A stretch of DNA of 30,081 nucleotides. Origin: Bremia lactucae (lineage: Eukaryota; Oomycota; Peronosporomycetes; Peronosporales; Peronosporaceae). Shown here in pieces: positions 18,101 to 27,450 of this stretch. The position numbers were made by a program, and so were the translations under genes. The notes under the pieces were generated by a model, which saw nothing but the letters and a program-made list of their open reading frames with translations, did no database searches and had not been told where the DNA came from. Position 1 is the stretch's first letter. Every line of letters starts with the position of its first letter. The DNA is taken from assembly GCF_004359215.1 (NCBI RefSeq), contig NC_090616.1, forward strand, positions 742,426-772,506, given 5' to 3'.

Positions 18101-19146
18101 AATCGGGTTGCTTGCCTTCTTCGTCTCATTTTCCTTTAAACAATGCCTTGTGTCATTATCAGCGCTTCGCGCTCATTTCTTGTGTAGTACCGTGGCGATG
18201 GCCAATATTCTTAACTATCAAACATCTGTTTCAGCCAGACCATGCATCGTTGGTTTAACTTCACCATCAGTCGTCGCAGAATAATCTTCCAGGATTCTTC
18301 TCTTTGTGAAATTATTGTCGGCGCTTGCAGCGCGCGATATAAGTGGGCTCGGTATTTTTTCGAGCCAGAAAGGTGTTTAAGAAGTACTCTAGATGCTCAT
18401 CATTATGCCGCCAAGAATTAATATAAAAAGGCAGCGCCGATCAGCCAATTTTTGGTAGGCCGTGATTTGGCGTTGGAATCGTTTCAAGCTTCTATCTCAT
18501 GTCAACTTTGCCTTTATCGCGGCCCTGTGATGAACAGCCCATCAGAAGATAACCGTGACGTGCGGATGGAAGCTCAAATGTTATCCTGATCATGAACATA
18601 AAATACCGGCATTTTTCTTGCGGTTAGGACAAACAGATGCGGATTTGATAACAAAGATAAATACTCTTCTCGGATACTTCTCCAAGGTGAAGCTATGATC
18701 CTTAGATCCGCGCGCTACGCCAACCATATATTGCTACTATATTCTTACGAAATATGGCATCACAACAGATTATTATGACTAAGAATAAAATATGCTGTGG
18801 AGGCCAAAATAATAACTAAAATTTATCGCAATTGTTCAGTTTGTTAACGGGGTACGCTAAAAAATATACCTATTTATTCAGATAAGTAAGTCATTCTACT
18901 CATGTTAATTTATGGGTAGCACATGTCAGCCATCGTGAATTTCCTTACCCTAATTTAAAAAAAATCTTTTCCCATGTATGTTAATGTGGATCTGGCCGCT
19001 AAATTATATTAAGTATAATTAGCTAAATTTTTTAATCAAATACTAATAAAGTTAATATGTAGATTTTTATCAAAATATAATGTTAATGTAAAAACAATAG
19101 TTAGAAAAGGATTTTGTTAATCAACATGAGCCAAAGGCGCATTGCG
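15122..19146. other. AT-rich intergenic region, about 4 kb, no supported gene
   Basis: The first 200 bases hold the TALE gene promoter; a CCAAT sequence lies at about 15246-15250. Beyond that, open frames are short and without recognisable motifs, and stops are frequent in all frames. I see no LTR, tRNA, rRNA or terminal inverted repeats. The longest frame, 17256-17693, is listed separately. The sequence becomes very AT-rich towards 19140, where the next LTR begins. Confidence 0.5.
17256..17693 (-). CDS. Hypothetical 145-residue ORF, doubtful
   Basis: It begins MHLIVVPPSFSFYNFFVFLK, which is hydrophobic and aromatic-rich and might act as a membrane anchor or poor signal peptide, and continues with a mixed charged sequence including a second hydrophobic patch (DDLVDFFILISFTLYSC). 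I do not recognise it. There is no RXLR or LxLFLAK motif after the start, so an oomycete effector call is not supported. In sequence this AT-rich, a frame of this length can arise by chance, and no neighbour gives context. Confidence 0.15.
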   Translation of the reverse strand: MHLIVVPPSFSFYNFFVFLKLFRLSDKNELWRSEASPIRNILENVLVVALFVFSKQSSKILTSDKLRSKPSIWHRDHWVISYRFKLLKIKAGGYFLHVEINDDLVDFFILISFTLYSCQFNKTSERHVCSESDVNRLLQFSSEDA

Positions 19147-19599
19147 TCTAACGGGGTGTCCCGTTACATAAATTATTTCCCCTATAGAGGGAAAATAATA
19201 TTACTTCCTATGAGAGGAATAAATAAAGAAGTACAAAAATTTTATTTTTATGCTTTTGACTTAATAGTTCCAATATAACCAAATTTGGTAATATTGATGC
19301 AATAAGACATTAGCTCTATTGATTGGTTGATTTAAGTCAAAATCAACGACCCCAATCGTTATAAGACACGATTGTGCGGTGCGCAAAGAGGCGCCATATT
19401 TAGTTGTTTATGAATACAGAAAGTTCAGTATTAGATAGAAGATCGTTACGTAGGATACTAAATATATTAATAAAGTTTTTGTTGTATCTATTCTTAGCCT
19501 TAGCTAAAGACCCTTGGCTTCATTTGTACCCTTGTGTACCTCACGTTCACTGTAATCAGTGTAAGATTAACTAGTACTCGTATAAGGTGCCCCGATACA
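19147..19599 (+). repeat. Diverged TyB-related LTR, solo or cut off
   Basis: It begins TCTAACGGGGTG (one base off the TGTAACGGGG start) and ends GTGCCCCGATACA (one base off GTTACA); length 453 bp, the same as the 409-859 LTR. The two ends and the AATATATTAATAAAGTTTT block are shared with the other TyB LTRs, but the middle is largely different. Hairpins are present at matching places with different arm sequence, for instance 19149-19166 and 19172-19199. No gag start follows in frame. Confidence 0.8.
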
Positions 19600-20074
19600 T
19601 TAAATGTTGAGACACATGAGGGCAAAAAGAATTTTTTTTTAAATCTGGATAAGAGAGTAGTGATGGCCTTAAGTTCGGCTATGCCTCAAATAGAGCAACA
19701 GCAAGCTAGCTTGTCTTTCTCCAAACTCGGTGGCACAGCCAGTGGATGGGCTCCTACGTGCAACAAGTTGGTTTACGTCGCTTTCCCTCGACACCGAGAC
19801 AGCAGAGACAAAAATTAAGTACTGCATGACGCGAGGGTCTAGAGTGATACTAACTATATACAGTCGTACATAGTGCGACTGGTACCGTTGATGATAATGC
19901 TAGCCTTGAGGCTACCTTATCGTTACAAACTTTCTGAGCTCGACGAAATGTCTATCGGTGAGTCCAGCCAGGCTTTAAAGGCTTGTGCATTTCTGATATG
20001 GTGTTCGTTCGACCAAAAACTGATTTAAAATCATCATCGCTCCTGGATGGAGCCGTCCATAAAGACACCAAAGC
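19600..20074 (+). pseudogene. Gag remnant of another Ty3/gypsy family
   Basis: From about 19663 the frame reads MALSSAMPQIEQQQASLSFS, then KLGGTASGWAPTCNKLVYVAFP, then a stop at 19816-19818. This resembles the capsid segment 'LGGxAxxWAxxCxxxxxxAFPTW' of oomycete Ty3/gypsy Gag, the same segment as seen in TyC at 28960-29021. The remainder to 20074 has stops in all frames and small inverted repeats (19862-19882; 19902-19916). It lies between two LTRs of the TyB type but does not match TyB Gag, so it is a fragment of a different element. Confidence 0.45.
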
Positions 20075-20513
20075 TGTAACAGGGTGTATCGTTACATGAA
20101 ATTAACACTTAGAGGTTGTTAATTAATATATTATCGAAAAGGTAGATAATATTTGGAGGATATTACTTTATATAGTAATGTTCAGAATTCCATAAATAGG
20201 TATAGACGATTTTATCTATTTATTCCGCAGACTAGTCAGCTGTAGAGATAAACAAAAGAGAGAGACAGAGAAGAATTCAGTAGCATGTTTAGTATTAGCT
20301 ATAATTAAGTTAGAGTTAACAGATAGAAAGAAGAGATACTTTATTATATTAATAAAGTTTTCATTTTACCCTCTTTACGCTAGTTACCTTAAAGAGAAGT
20401 CTTCCTCTGCACGTACTAGTGTACGTGAAATAACGTAAGGCACTACTCGCAACTGAAGCAGTGCGAAGTGGACTTGTACTTTGAAGCAGTACAAGTCGTA
20501 GTGCTCCGTTACA
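20075..20513 (+). repeat. TyB 5' LTR, 439 bp
   Basis: It starts TGTAACAGGG and ends GCTCCGTTACA and is clearly homologous to 409-859 along its length. It is directly followed by a short leader and gag, so it is the 5' LTR. Arms of several hairpins differ from those of 409-859 by paired changes (CACA/TGTG in 795-815 is CGCA/TGCG here; CTCTTAAG/CTTAAGAG is CTCTTTA/TTAAAGAG here). The hairpin GACTTGTACT/AGTACAAGTC is at 20471-20497. Confidence 0.9.
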
Positions 20514-20563
20514 CCTAATAGCAATTTGTAGTCCGTCCAAGGACCACATTTCCCTCATCTAAC
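20514..20563 (+). other. TyB leader with primer-binding region
   Basis: Fifty bases between LTR and gag ATG. TAGCAATTTGTAGTCC is echoed after the older LTR remnant (TAGCATTTTGTGGTCT, 23204-23219), so this stretch is conserved between copies and probably holds the primer-binding site. It does not start with TGG, and I cannot assign a tRNA. Its last bases form the 5' arm of a hairpin over the gag start codon. Confidence 0.45.
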
Positions 20564-21503
20564 ATGGACATGTTAGATGATAGTGGGGATACGCATCACG
20601 TTTCCCGTGAAAGCTACTCCTTTCTAAGTGACATAGAAAGGAGTGCGGTCGAACGAATTCGTTCGACCGTAGGAAACGATGCAATCTTGGCAATGTTGTC
20701 CAATTTGGACAGAGATGTCCTCCATTCAGCCATCGCCAAGTTCATACAACATGAATTTGACGAGATGAAGGAAAAGGTAGCCTTGCTGAATCAGCAAGGC
20801 TCTCAACAGGCAGAACTGTTGAGGTTACAACAGGCAGAGACCCCTGTACCTGGGATGACGCAAACGCGTCGTCCCGAAACCTTAAAGATTGACATCTCTA
20901 AGTATAGGGGAGTCGAAGAATACTCACTCATGAGATGGTTTGTCGAGTTGGACGATGCCATAAGGGCACGTCACATCGTCAACGAGCAAATGCAAGTCGT
21001 ATTCGCTCAATCAAATCTGGCAGGTCGTGCCAAAACTTGGGCATTGGGCCTTAATTTGTGCGACCCATACATCTTTGGGTCGCTAGAGGCCTCTAAAGCC
21101 CGGCTCGAACAGACGTTTGAACCGCCAAGGGCTGAGTTCAGAGCTCGCTCAGAGCTTCTGAGACTCAAGCAAGGCAAGCGTGATGTGCACGCATATGCCC
21201 AGCACATACGACTCTTAGCGAGTTGTATAACAAATAACCCAGTTCATGAACACACGTTGATTACGGTGTTCATGCAAGGTCTTACGGATGGTCCCGTAAA
21301 GACCCACCTGTTCCGCTTGGGACTGGATACGCTTGAAGAAGAAGCAATATCCGTTGCGGAACAGGAGGACTTTAGCTTGAGACAGGCTCAAGCTAGTTCG
21401 TCATCATATCGTCCTCCAAGACGACACGAGTTAGGAGGTCCAGAACCCATGGACCTTTCTTACGTCGAAAGCGAGAGACCTCGCTTTTCGAGCAATAAGC
21501 GAT
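20564..21503 (+). CDS. TyB Gag, intact 5' part, running into assembly gap
   Basis: From ATG at 20564 the frame stays open for about 313 codons up to the N run. The first 110 residues are acidic and helical with a coiled-coil-like stretch (KFIQHEFDEMKEKVALLNQQ). A retrotransposon Gag/capsid domain follows, about residues 105-250: ISKYRGVEEYSLMRWFVELD, AGRAKTWALGLN, EASKARLEQTFEPPRAEFRA, KRDVHAYAQHIRLLASC, VFMQGLTDGPVKTHLFRL. Then comes a Ser/Arg-rich linker (SSSSYRPPRRHELGGPEPMD) before the expected zinc knuckle, which is lost in the gap but visible in the next copy. Gag forms the cytoplasmic particle that holds RNA and RT. This copy has no stop and may come from a fairly young insertion. Its DNA is tiled with hairpins. 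Confidence 0.85.
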
Positions 21504-22229
21504 NNNNNNNNNNNNNNNNNNNNNNNNNNNNNNNNNNNNNNNNNNNNNNNNNNNNNNNNNNNNNNNNNNNNNNNNNNNNNNNNNNNNNNNNNNNNNNNNN
21601 NNNNNNNNNNNNNNNNNNNNNNNNNNNNNNNNNNNNNNNNNNNNNNNNNNNNNNNNNNNNNNNNNNNNNNNNNNNNNNNNNNNNNNNNNNNNNNNNNNNN
21701 NNNNNNNNNNNNNNNNNNNNNNNNNNNNNNNNNNNNNNNNNNNNNNNNNNNNNNNNNNNNNNNNNNNNNNNNNNNNNNNNNNNNNNNNNNNNNNNNNNNN
21801 NNNNNNNNNNNNNNNNNNNNNNNNNNNNNNNNNNNNNNNNNNNNNNNNNNNNNNNNNNNNNNNNNNNNNNNNNNNNNNNNNNNNNNNNNNNNNNNNNNNN
21901 NNNNNNNNNNNNNNNNNNNNNNNNNNNNNNNNNNNNNNNNNNNNNNNNNNNNNNNNNNNNNNNNNNNNNNNNNNNNNNNNNNNNNNNNNNNNNNNNNNNN
22001 NNNNNNNNNNNNNNNNNNNNNNNNNNNNNNNNNNNNNNNNNNNNNNNNNNNNNNNNNNNNNNNNNNNNNNNNNNNNNNNNNNNNNNNNNNNNNNNNNNNN
22101 NNNNNNNNNNNNNNNNNNNNNNNNNNNNNNNNNNNNNNNNNNNNNNNNNNNNNNNNNNNNNNNNNNNNNNNNNNNNNNNNNNNNNNNNNNNNNNNNNNNN
22201 NNNNNNNNNNNNNNNNNNNNNNNNNNNNN
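21504..22229. other. Assembly gap, 726 N
   Basis: All bases are N. The same gag sequence lies on both sides (21124-21503 and 22230-22607), so the gap probably marks two contig ends that failed to merge. Any open frame spanning it is artificial. Confidence 0.95.
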
Positions 22230-22947
22230 CCAAGGGCTGAGTTCAGAGCTCGTTCAGAGCTTCTGAAACTCAAGCAAGGCAAGCGTGATGTTCACGCATA
22301 TGCCCAGCACATACGACTCTTAGCGAGTTGTATAACAAATAACCCAGTTCATGAACACACGTTGATTACGGTGTTCATGCAAGGTCTTACGGATGGTCCC
22401 GTAAAGACCCACCTGTTCCGCTTGGAACTGGATACGCTCGAAGAAGCAGTATCCTTTGCGGAACAGGAGGACTTTAGCTTGAGACAGGCTCAAGCTAGTT
22501 CGTCATCATATCGTCCTCCAAGACGACACGAGTTAGGAGGTCCAGAACCCATGGACCTTTCTTATGTCGAAAGCGAGAGATCTCGCTTTTCGAGCAATAA
22601 GCGATTGCAGAAATGCCATCGCTGCCAAAAAATTAGGACACTACGCTCATGAGTGTAGTGCCTCACGCCCAACATCGAAAGGTACTGAAGGTAATTTTGG
22701 ACCGTATGCCAAAAAGGGCAACGGTCGCGGGTATGACGTTGTTGTGAAATCGCAACAGCGAGGCGGACCGCCAAAAAAACGGTCGGGGTCAGTAGGGGCG
22801 CAACGCCCTACTGATCCAGCAACATCAAGAGAAATTGCAAATCTCTTGACTAAAGTTGCTTCAGACACACAATCATTATGTGTCTCTGCACCTGGTGATG
22901 AGGTATCCCTCATCCCCAGGTGCAGTTTATTCGTCGCCAGTCACTAG
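22230..22947 (+). pseudogene. TyB Gag, second copy of the C-terminal half with zinc knuckle, frameshifted
   Basis: It repeats 21124-21503 with about ten substitutions and one 3-base deletion, then continues past the point where the first copy stops. The zinc knuckle CHRCQK...LGHYAHEC is split by one extra base in the A6 run at 22627-22632: C-H-R-C-Q-K is in one frame, L-G-H-Y-A-H-E-C in the next. Without the extra A it would be a regular C-X2-C-X4-H-X4-C. After that the frame is open to a stop at 22945-22947, passing a basic tail (KKGNGRGYD, PPKKRSGSV) and a segment (ATSREIANLLTKVASDTQSL) leading to protease. Whether the extra A is real, allelic or a sequencing error cannot be told. Confidence 0.75.
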
Positions 22948-23037
22948 AGGGTCGTAGGCTCAAATATGTTGAGCGCGACATCCCTCCAACGAGGACGACG
23001 GTGCGTCTAGCGACAGGCGCATCGATAATAGTGCCTT
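22923..23037 (+). pseudogene. TyB protease start, fragment
   Basis: In the frame one base back from gag, the sequence reads QFIRRQSLEGRRLKYVERDI and then TTVRLATGASIIVP, ending in TGA at 23036-23038. FIRRQ and VRLATGA belong to the retropepsin-like domain of oomycete Ty3/gypsy elements. The D[ST]GA active-site segment that should come just before is absent, as if lost by deletion, and the rest of pol is replaced by another element from about 23040. Confidence 0.55.
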
Positions 23038-23059
23038 GAATTTAAAAGTGACAAATGAT

Positions 23060-23200
23060 ATTATGTTAAGACTCCTTAGCAACGTTAAATCTTCATTTCC
23101 ACGTCGTGTACGAGAAGTGTTCTGAGGCAGCTCACCTTCACTAATATCAGTAAAGGTTGGCTAGTACTGAAGCAGTACTAGCGAAAGGTTCCCCGTTACG
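23060..23200 (+). repeat. TyB LTR remnant, 3' part only
   Basis: The stretch ends TTCCCCGTTACG, one base off the TyB LTR end, and contains GCTAGTACT/AGTACTAGC (23160-23182), the counterpart of GACTTGTACT/AGTACAAGTC in the other LTRs with two paired changes. Upstream of about 23060 similarity is lost, so the LTR's 5' two thirds are missing. The leader and an old gag follow. Confidence 0.7.
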
Positions 23201-23249
23201 CAGGGTAGCATTTTGTGGTCTATTTAACGGTCAAGTGCATACAACATGA

Positions 23250-24430
23250 TACGGACATGTTGGATGACGAAGGAAGGAGCTTAGATGTTCCTCAAGATAG
23301 TTTCCACGCTGCGTGAGAGATTCTGTCACTTAAGTGACATCGAATAGAAAGCGGTCAGCCGTATGAGGTCGGCCGTAGGCGGTCAGTCGTAGGCACGATG
23401 CCGTTTGCCTTACAAAATACGAGCAAGATGCGTCTAGCGTAAGATTATAAGAAATGAAGGAGACGTGGCCTGAAAAAAGGCAAACTTACTTCGCAAGCAA
23501 GGATCTCAACACGCAGAGTTGTTACGAGAACATGGTCCCAACAGCTGGAACTATTAAGACAGCAGCATTTAAAATACAGGTTTTTAAATGCTGCTGCCAT
23601 TCGACGCATTCTCGTCGACTAAAAGCACAAAGATGAAAATCTTAAAGTTCAAAGCGGTCTAATGCGACTTCTTTTTAAGATGGTTCGTTGAATTAGAGGA
23701 TGCCACAGAAGCTCGCTGCATCGATGACGATGCTACAAAAGTAAAGTATGGCATGTCCTACCTTGCCGGACATACTAAATTTTGGGCCTCACGGCTCAAG
23801 CTTCACGACCCATTTCTATGAGGTCTTACTATTCGGCTCAGGCAAACCTTTGAGCCGCCACGTGCCGAATTCATGGCTCAAGCAGAGCTCCTTGATTGTA
23901 AACAGAGCAAGCGTGACCTTCACGCTTATGCCGATTTCACGAAACACAGTCAGTTGTATCGTGATTAAGCCAATTGATAAACAGACACAAATTACTGTGG
24001 TCTTGCGATGGTCCCGTCAAGAATCACCTGTTTTCAGTCGAATTAGAGACGCTAGGTTTAAGCGATATCTGTAGCGGAACAGAAGGACTTCAGCCTGAAA
24101 CAGGCTATCGTTCACTCTGATATTTCTCTCGGCCATCGAAACGACAAGAAGTCAAAGGTCCAGAACCGATGGAACTCAGCTATCGCGAGAGCAAAAACCT
24201 CGCTTTTCAAGTTATAGACGATTCCGAAGATGCGATCGCTGTCAAAAGACAGGGCACAATGCATAAAGTTTGATTGGTCACGCCCAATGCCAAAAAGCAC
24301 TGAGCGAAACGATCGATGTTCCGCTAGGATTAGCGAAGAACGCGGACCCGACGCTGGTGCGAAATTGAAAGGCGAGGCGGGTCGTAAAAAACGGACGGGG
24401 TCAGTATTATGGGCGCCCATCTAATTCAGC
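23250..24430 (+). pseudogene. Old TyB gag copy, decayed
   Basis: It follows the LTR remnant with ACATGTTGGATGACG at about 23255-23269, the counterpart of the gag start at 20564, and tracks TyB gag along its length: FKMVR-like capsid start near 23680 (TTTTTAAGATGGTTCGTTGA), LAGHTKFWASRLKLHDPF-like near 23760-23815, QTFEPPRAEF- and KRDLHAYA-like codons near 23840-23930, EQKDFSLKQAI-like near 24080-24110, and GPEPMELSY- then zinc-knuckle-like remains near 24160-24260. Stops and shifts occur throughout. Compared with 20564-22947 it has lost many hairpins but formed others, including a 15-bp-armed one at 23560-23596. Confidence 0.7.
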
Positions 24431-24639
24431 AACGTCATTAGAATCCGCAAATCTCTTAGCGAAGGATGCTCCCACCACATAAGAGCTGAGTGTTACTGCT
24501 CCATGTGATAAGCTTACCTATAAGTCCCCAACATCCTGAGGTAACAAGTCCCTGGAACCTTAAAAAATAAGTTTTAAAAAATAAACTGAGACATTTTATG
24601 TCCTAAATAAACAACGGATGAGTTGTAAGTGCTTATTTA
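24431..24639. other. Degenerate link between old gag and pol
   Basis: About 200 bases corresponding to the gag-protease junction. TCAGCAACGTCATTAGAATC (24426-24445) resembles 22817-22836 of the younger copy. No frame is open. Confidence 0.4.
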
Positions 24640-25356
24640 CGTGATATTATAACGCCTTCACGATTAACTTCGGAGATAACTCAATTGCCAACGCTCGAAT
24701 CGAACGGTTCTTGCGTGACCTGCGTGGTGGAAAAGTCAAGCAGATCTGGACATTTTTTATGGATGACGAGTATCCGGGAGTCGTTGAACAAATACTTTGT
24801 ATCAGAATTTGATCGAATCTAAGGTGATTCACTGTTCTGATACCATGTGAGTTGCCTAAGGATAGATACACTCGACACAAGATTGGTCTGATACCAGTTG
24901 TGTCAAGAAGCAGTAGCGACTGCCTCGTGAAAAGGAAATTGGCGAACAATAAGCTCTTTGCCGATCGCATTGTTTGAGGGAGTCAACCTCCTGTATGTAG
25001 CTCTAATTGTTTGTGTGAGTAAAGCAACAGAGGGGTGGCGGATTGTGCACGCATTTCATAAATTGAATACTGCAAAACTACCAGCTCGAGCGCCGATACC
25101 GAGAAAAGACTAAATTATTGACGGAATGTCAAACAGTACCAGCTTTTAGTCAATGCATCTGATGAATGGATACTCTCAGATCTCATGCGCGGACTGGATA
25201 TTCCGCCCACGGCAGTATATACCCAAGCGGAATGCTTTGAGTGGCTAATTTTGTCACAGGTGCTTAAAGATGCCCCTGCAACATTAAATAAATGCGTAAT
25301 TAGTTTGTTGAGATCGTTGCGAGATTTCGCAACAAGTTATTTTGATGACGTTTCGT
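24640..25356 (+). pseudogene. Old TyB pol: protease-RT linker and RT, cut by TyC
   Basis: The frame near 24655-24830 gives LTSEITQLPTLES-like linker sequence. From about 24965 come LFEGVNLLYVALIVCVSKAT and GWRIVHAFHKLNTAKLPARA (RT fingers), LMNGYSQI with the first catalytic region replaced, LKDAPATLNKCV, and YFDDV at about 25337-25351, in which both catalytic Asp codons are kept. A stop follows at once because the TyC LTR begins at 25357. There are several shifts between these blocks. The integrase end of the same family resumes on the far side of TyC. Confidence 0.75.
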
Positions 25357-25625
25357 TGTGATAGGGTCACATAGCAACTCACACAGGAAGTTCTAAAGTT
25401 TTATATATCGAGATATTTAAGCAGTTCAGTAATTAACTTGGTTACTAAAGTGCTACTAATTAATAACCACTGAATATCACCACTCAGTACTTGAGGTGCC
25501 GACACGTGTCCTTCGTACCTGGCTGAGTACAACGGTAACCCAGCTGTATTCCCTGATGTACTGACACACACCCCGACTATATGACATAGTCAAAATATCC
25601 TTAGTGTGTCAGTAGACCGGTCACA
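25357..25625 (-). repeat. TyC 3' LTR, 269 bp
   Basis: Plus strand starts TGTGATAGGG and ends GACCGGTCACA, so the termini are TGTGA...TCACA. The purine-rich tract on its inner side makes it the 3' LTR of a minus-strand element. Its first 15 bases fold back on themselves (TGTGA/TCACA, 25357-25371), as the TyB LTR ends do. Confidence 0.65.
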
Positions 25626-25669
25626 TTTGATCCCGTTTCACCCTCCCACACCGAAATAGGAAATATTGT

Positions 25670-27450
25670 TTGCTGGGAGGAGAAACCCAAAGGGAACTGA
25701 CGCAACGAGTCTGCCACGCTGGCACCCACACACGTAGAACCACCGCAGCGACCACAATAACGACCGACCCCAGGGCACCCCAGACCGCGACGCCATTGAC
25801 TACTGCATTCATTACAATGACAGACGTACCGGGCACGCCGAAGAAACATCACGTGAACCGTCAAACACCGTGCGTGATGACCCACCAGATACTACGACAT
25901 CATTTCCACGAAAAGCAGCTAAGTAGGATGCAAACAACTCTAATGCGAAAGATCGTGAGCAAAACAACCTATTTAGCAAGCTACGTCGAAGAACTTTGCG
26001 CAACGCGCTGCTCAAACATCACCCGAATAAGAAGCCACGTGCTGTGTCAGCTCTGTGAACTGCCTCGCGACGCCGCAAGCGGCAAAGAGCTTGCACAAGG
26101 ACTGAAGTGTGCTCGTGAGTCCGACACACCACCGTCATTCCCGATATTCACCGACGTTTATCATGCCCCACTTGAGACGATCATTGCCGGCACGCCTTAT
26201 CCAGAATTGAAACCACCTGCTGCGAGTGCCACGTGACGACGTCTACATGAAACCCACAAGTTCGAGCCATTCCGGCACACAAGCACCTCTACTGTGTCCC
26301 ATGGACCCCCAAGGAGACCACAAGCGTCATCGTGACACTTGCGTCCCACGAACGAGGGACCAGCTGCTTGCAGTGAAGTATTGGCCCGTGGTCGACTACG
26401 CGGAATACCTCCAACGATGCCGAGAGCGAAGAAGACCTGAGAAGCAGGTCGACGAATGCCCACTCGTCCTTGATGGCGACACTGACGTCGGCCGACAGGC
26501 GTACGAACACCAATTCCGCCAGTTGCTCACCGCTATGGAATATCCATCTTCGAGCTCTTCAACTTGCCGCATCGGCTCGACTGGTTGGCGCTTCGACGTC
26601 TTCGATTTTACATGGCCAAAGCGGTTGCTGATCGGCGGTGGGATGTCTATCGTCATATAGACAGAGACAGTCCTACCCCGACGCTCATTCTTCAAAAAGT
26701 CAGCATCAAAATCCAGATGGGGAAAAGTCTCCACGACATCGATTGAAGAGCATTCCCGGTTAGCGCGGACCGATTGAGTGGCAACGCTTATAAGCGTTCA
26801 CGAGGTCCGCGCAGTCCCCCGCGAGGTGGTCCTTCGGCTCCCACGTATAATGGGCCTTCGGGTAGCCACAGCACTTTACCCAGAACTTCTGCTGTCCCAC
26901 GTTACGGCGATGGCCGACCAAATTTTCCACATGGCAGTGTCATCCTCGTCGTGACCCAACAAGGATTAAGGAGGACGAATCATACCACCATGGTTCTCTG
27001 GGGAGTTACGCCCCTTCAGAACTCACTGGCTTCCTGCCAGGATCGCTTACCAGCATGTTGAGACGACATATTTGCCTTGAGAGATCGTGTCCGCGTCCTC
27101 GAGGACCATGATCATGCGGATAATCGTCGTGTGAAACATTGTGAGGAATCACAGAGCCATCAACGGCATCCCTTCCAGCAGCTTGCGACTCAGCTCGACG
27201 ACCGGATCGGGTATTTGACTGTGACGATGAACAAGGACCTGAATGACCATCAGCGTTGGCTGTCTTCGTTTTTGATCGGGTGGAGATCCTTGAGCGCCAC
27301 CTTGCGCGCTCAACGCAGGCTCCTGCACATCCCTCGCGCCAATCTGCGTTCCCCTTGGGTCTTCCGTCGTACCTTTCGGGACTGCCTGCGAATCCTTCAG
27401 GGACGACCGGTCAGAGGGGGCTGCTGCGCCCTGAGCTGATGACCTTCGTC
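25670..27450 (+). pseudogene. Opposite-strand ORF remnant between TyC pol and its 3' LTR
   Basis: Plus-strand coding-like pieces in shifting frames: 25670-26236 (188 codons, Thr/Arg/His-rich); 26226-26660 (YWPVVDYAEYLQRCRERRRP; YEHQFRQLLTAMEYP); 26564-26746 (LDWLALRRLRFYMAKAVADR, RHIDRDSPTPTLILQKV); 26774-27061 (Gly/Pro/Arg/Ser-rich, RSRGPRSPPRGG, RYGDGRPNFPHG); 27077-27439 (charged helical, RDRVRVLEDHDHADNRRV, LDDRIGYLTVTMNKDLNDHQ). The order 'Ser/Gly/Pro-rich, then charged helix with RIGYL' resembles the plus-strand remnant of TyA at 4475-5227. Function unknown; I recognise no catalytic motif. Overlap with the pol tail at about 27400 supports an antisense layout more than a separate insertion. 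Confidence 0.4.

Noticed and set aside
20564..22240. A 558-codon frame across the N gap as one Gag protein.
   Set aside because: More than 240 codons are N, and the sequence on the far side repeats what is already present before the gap.
22773..22814. Textbook-looking -1 ribosomal frameshift signal: A AAA AAA in the gag frame, nine bases, then an 11-pair stem (22789-22814).
   Set aside because: The -1 frame meets TGA at 22812-22814 and again at 22899-22901, so slipping would not reach protease. The stem is explained by the general hairpin tiling.
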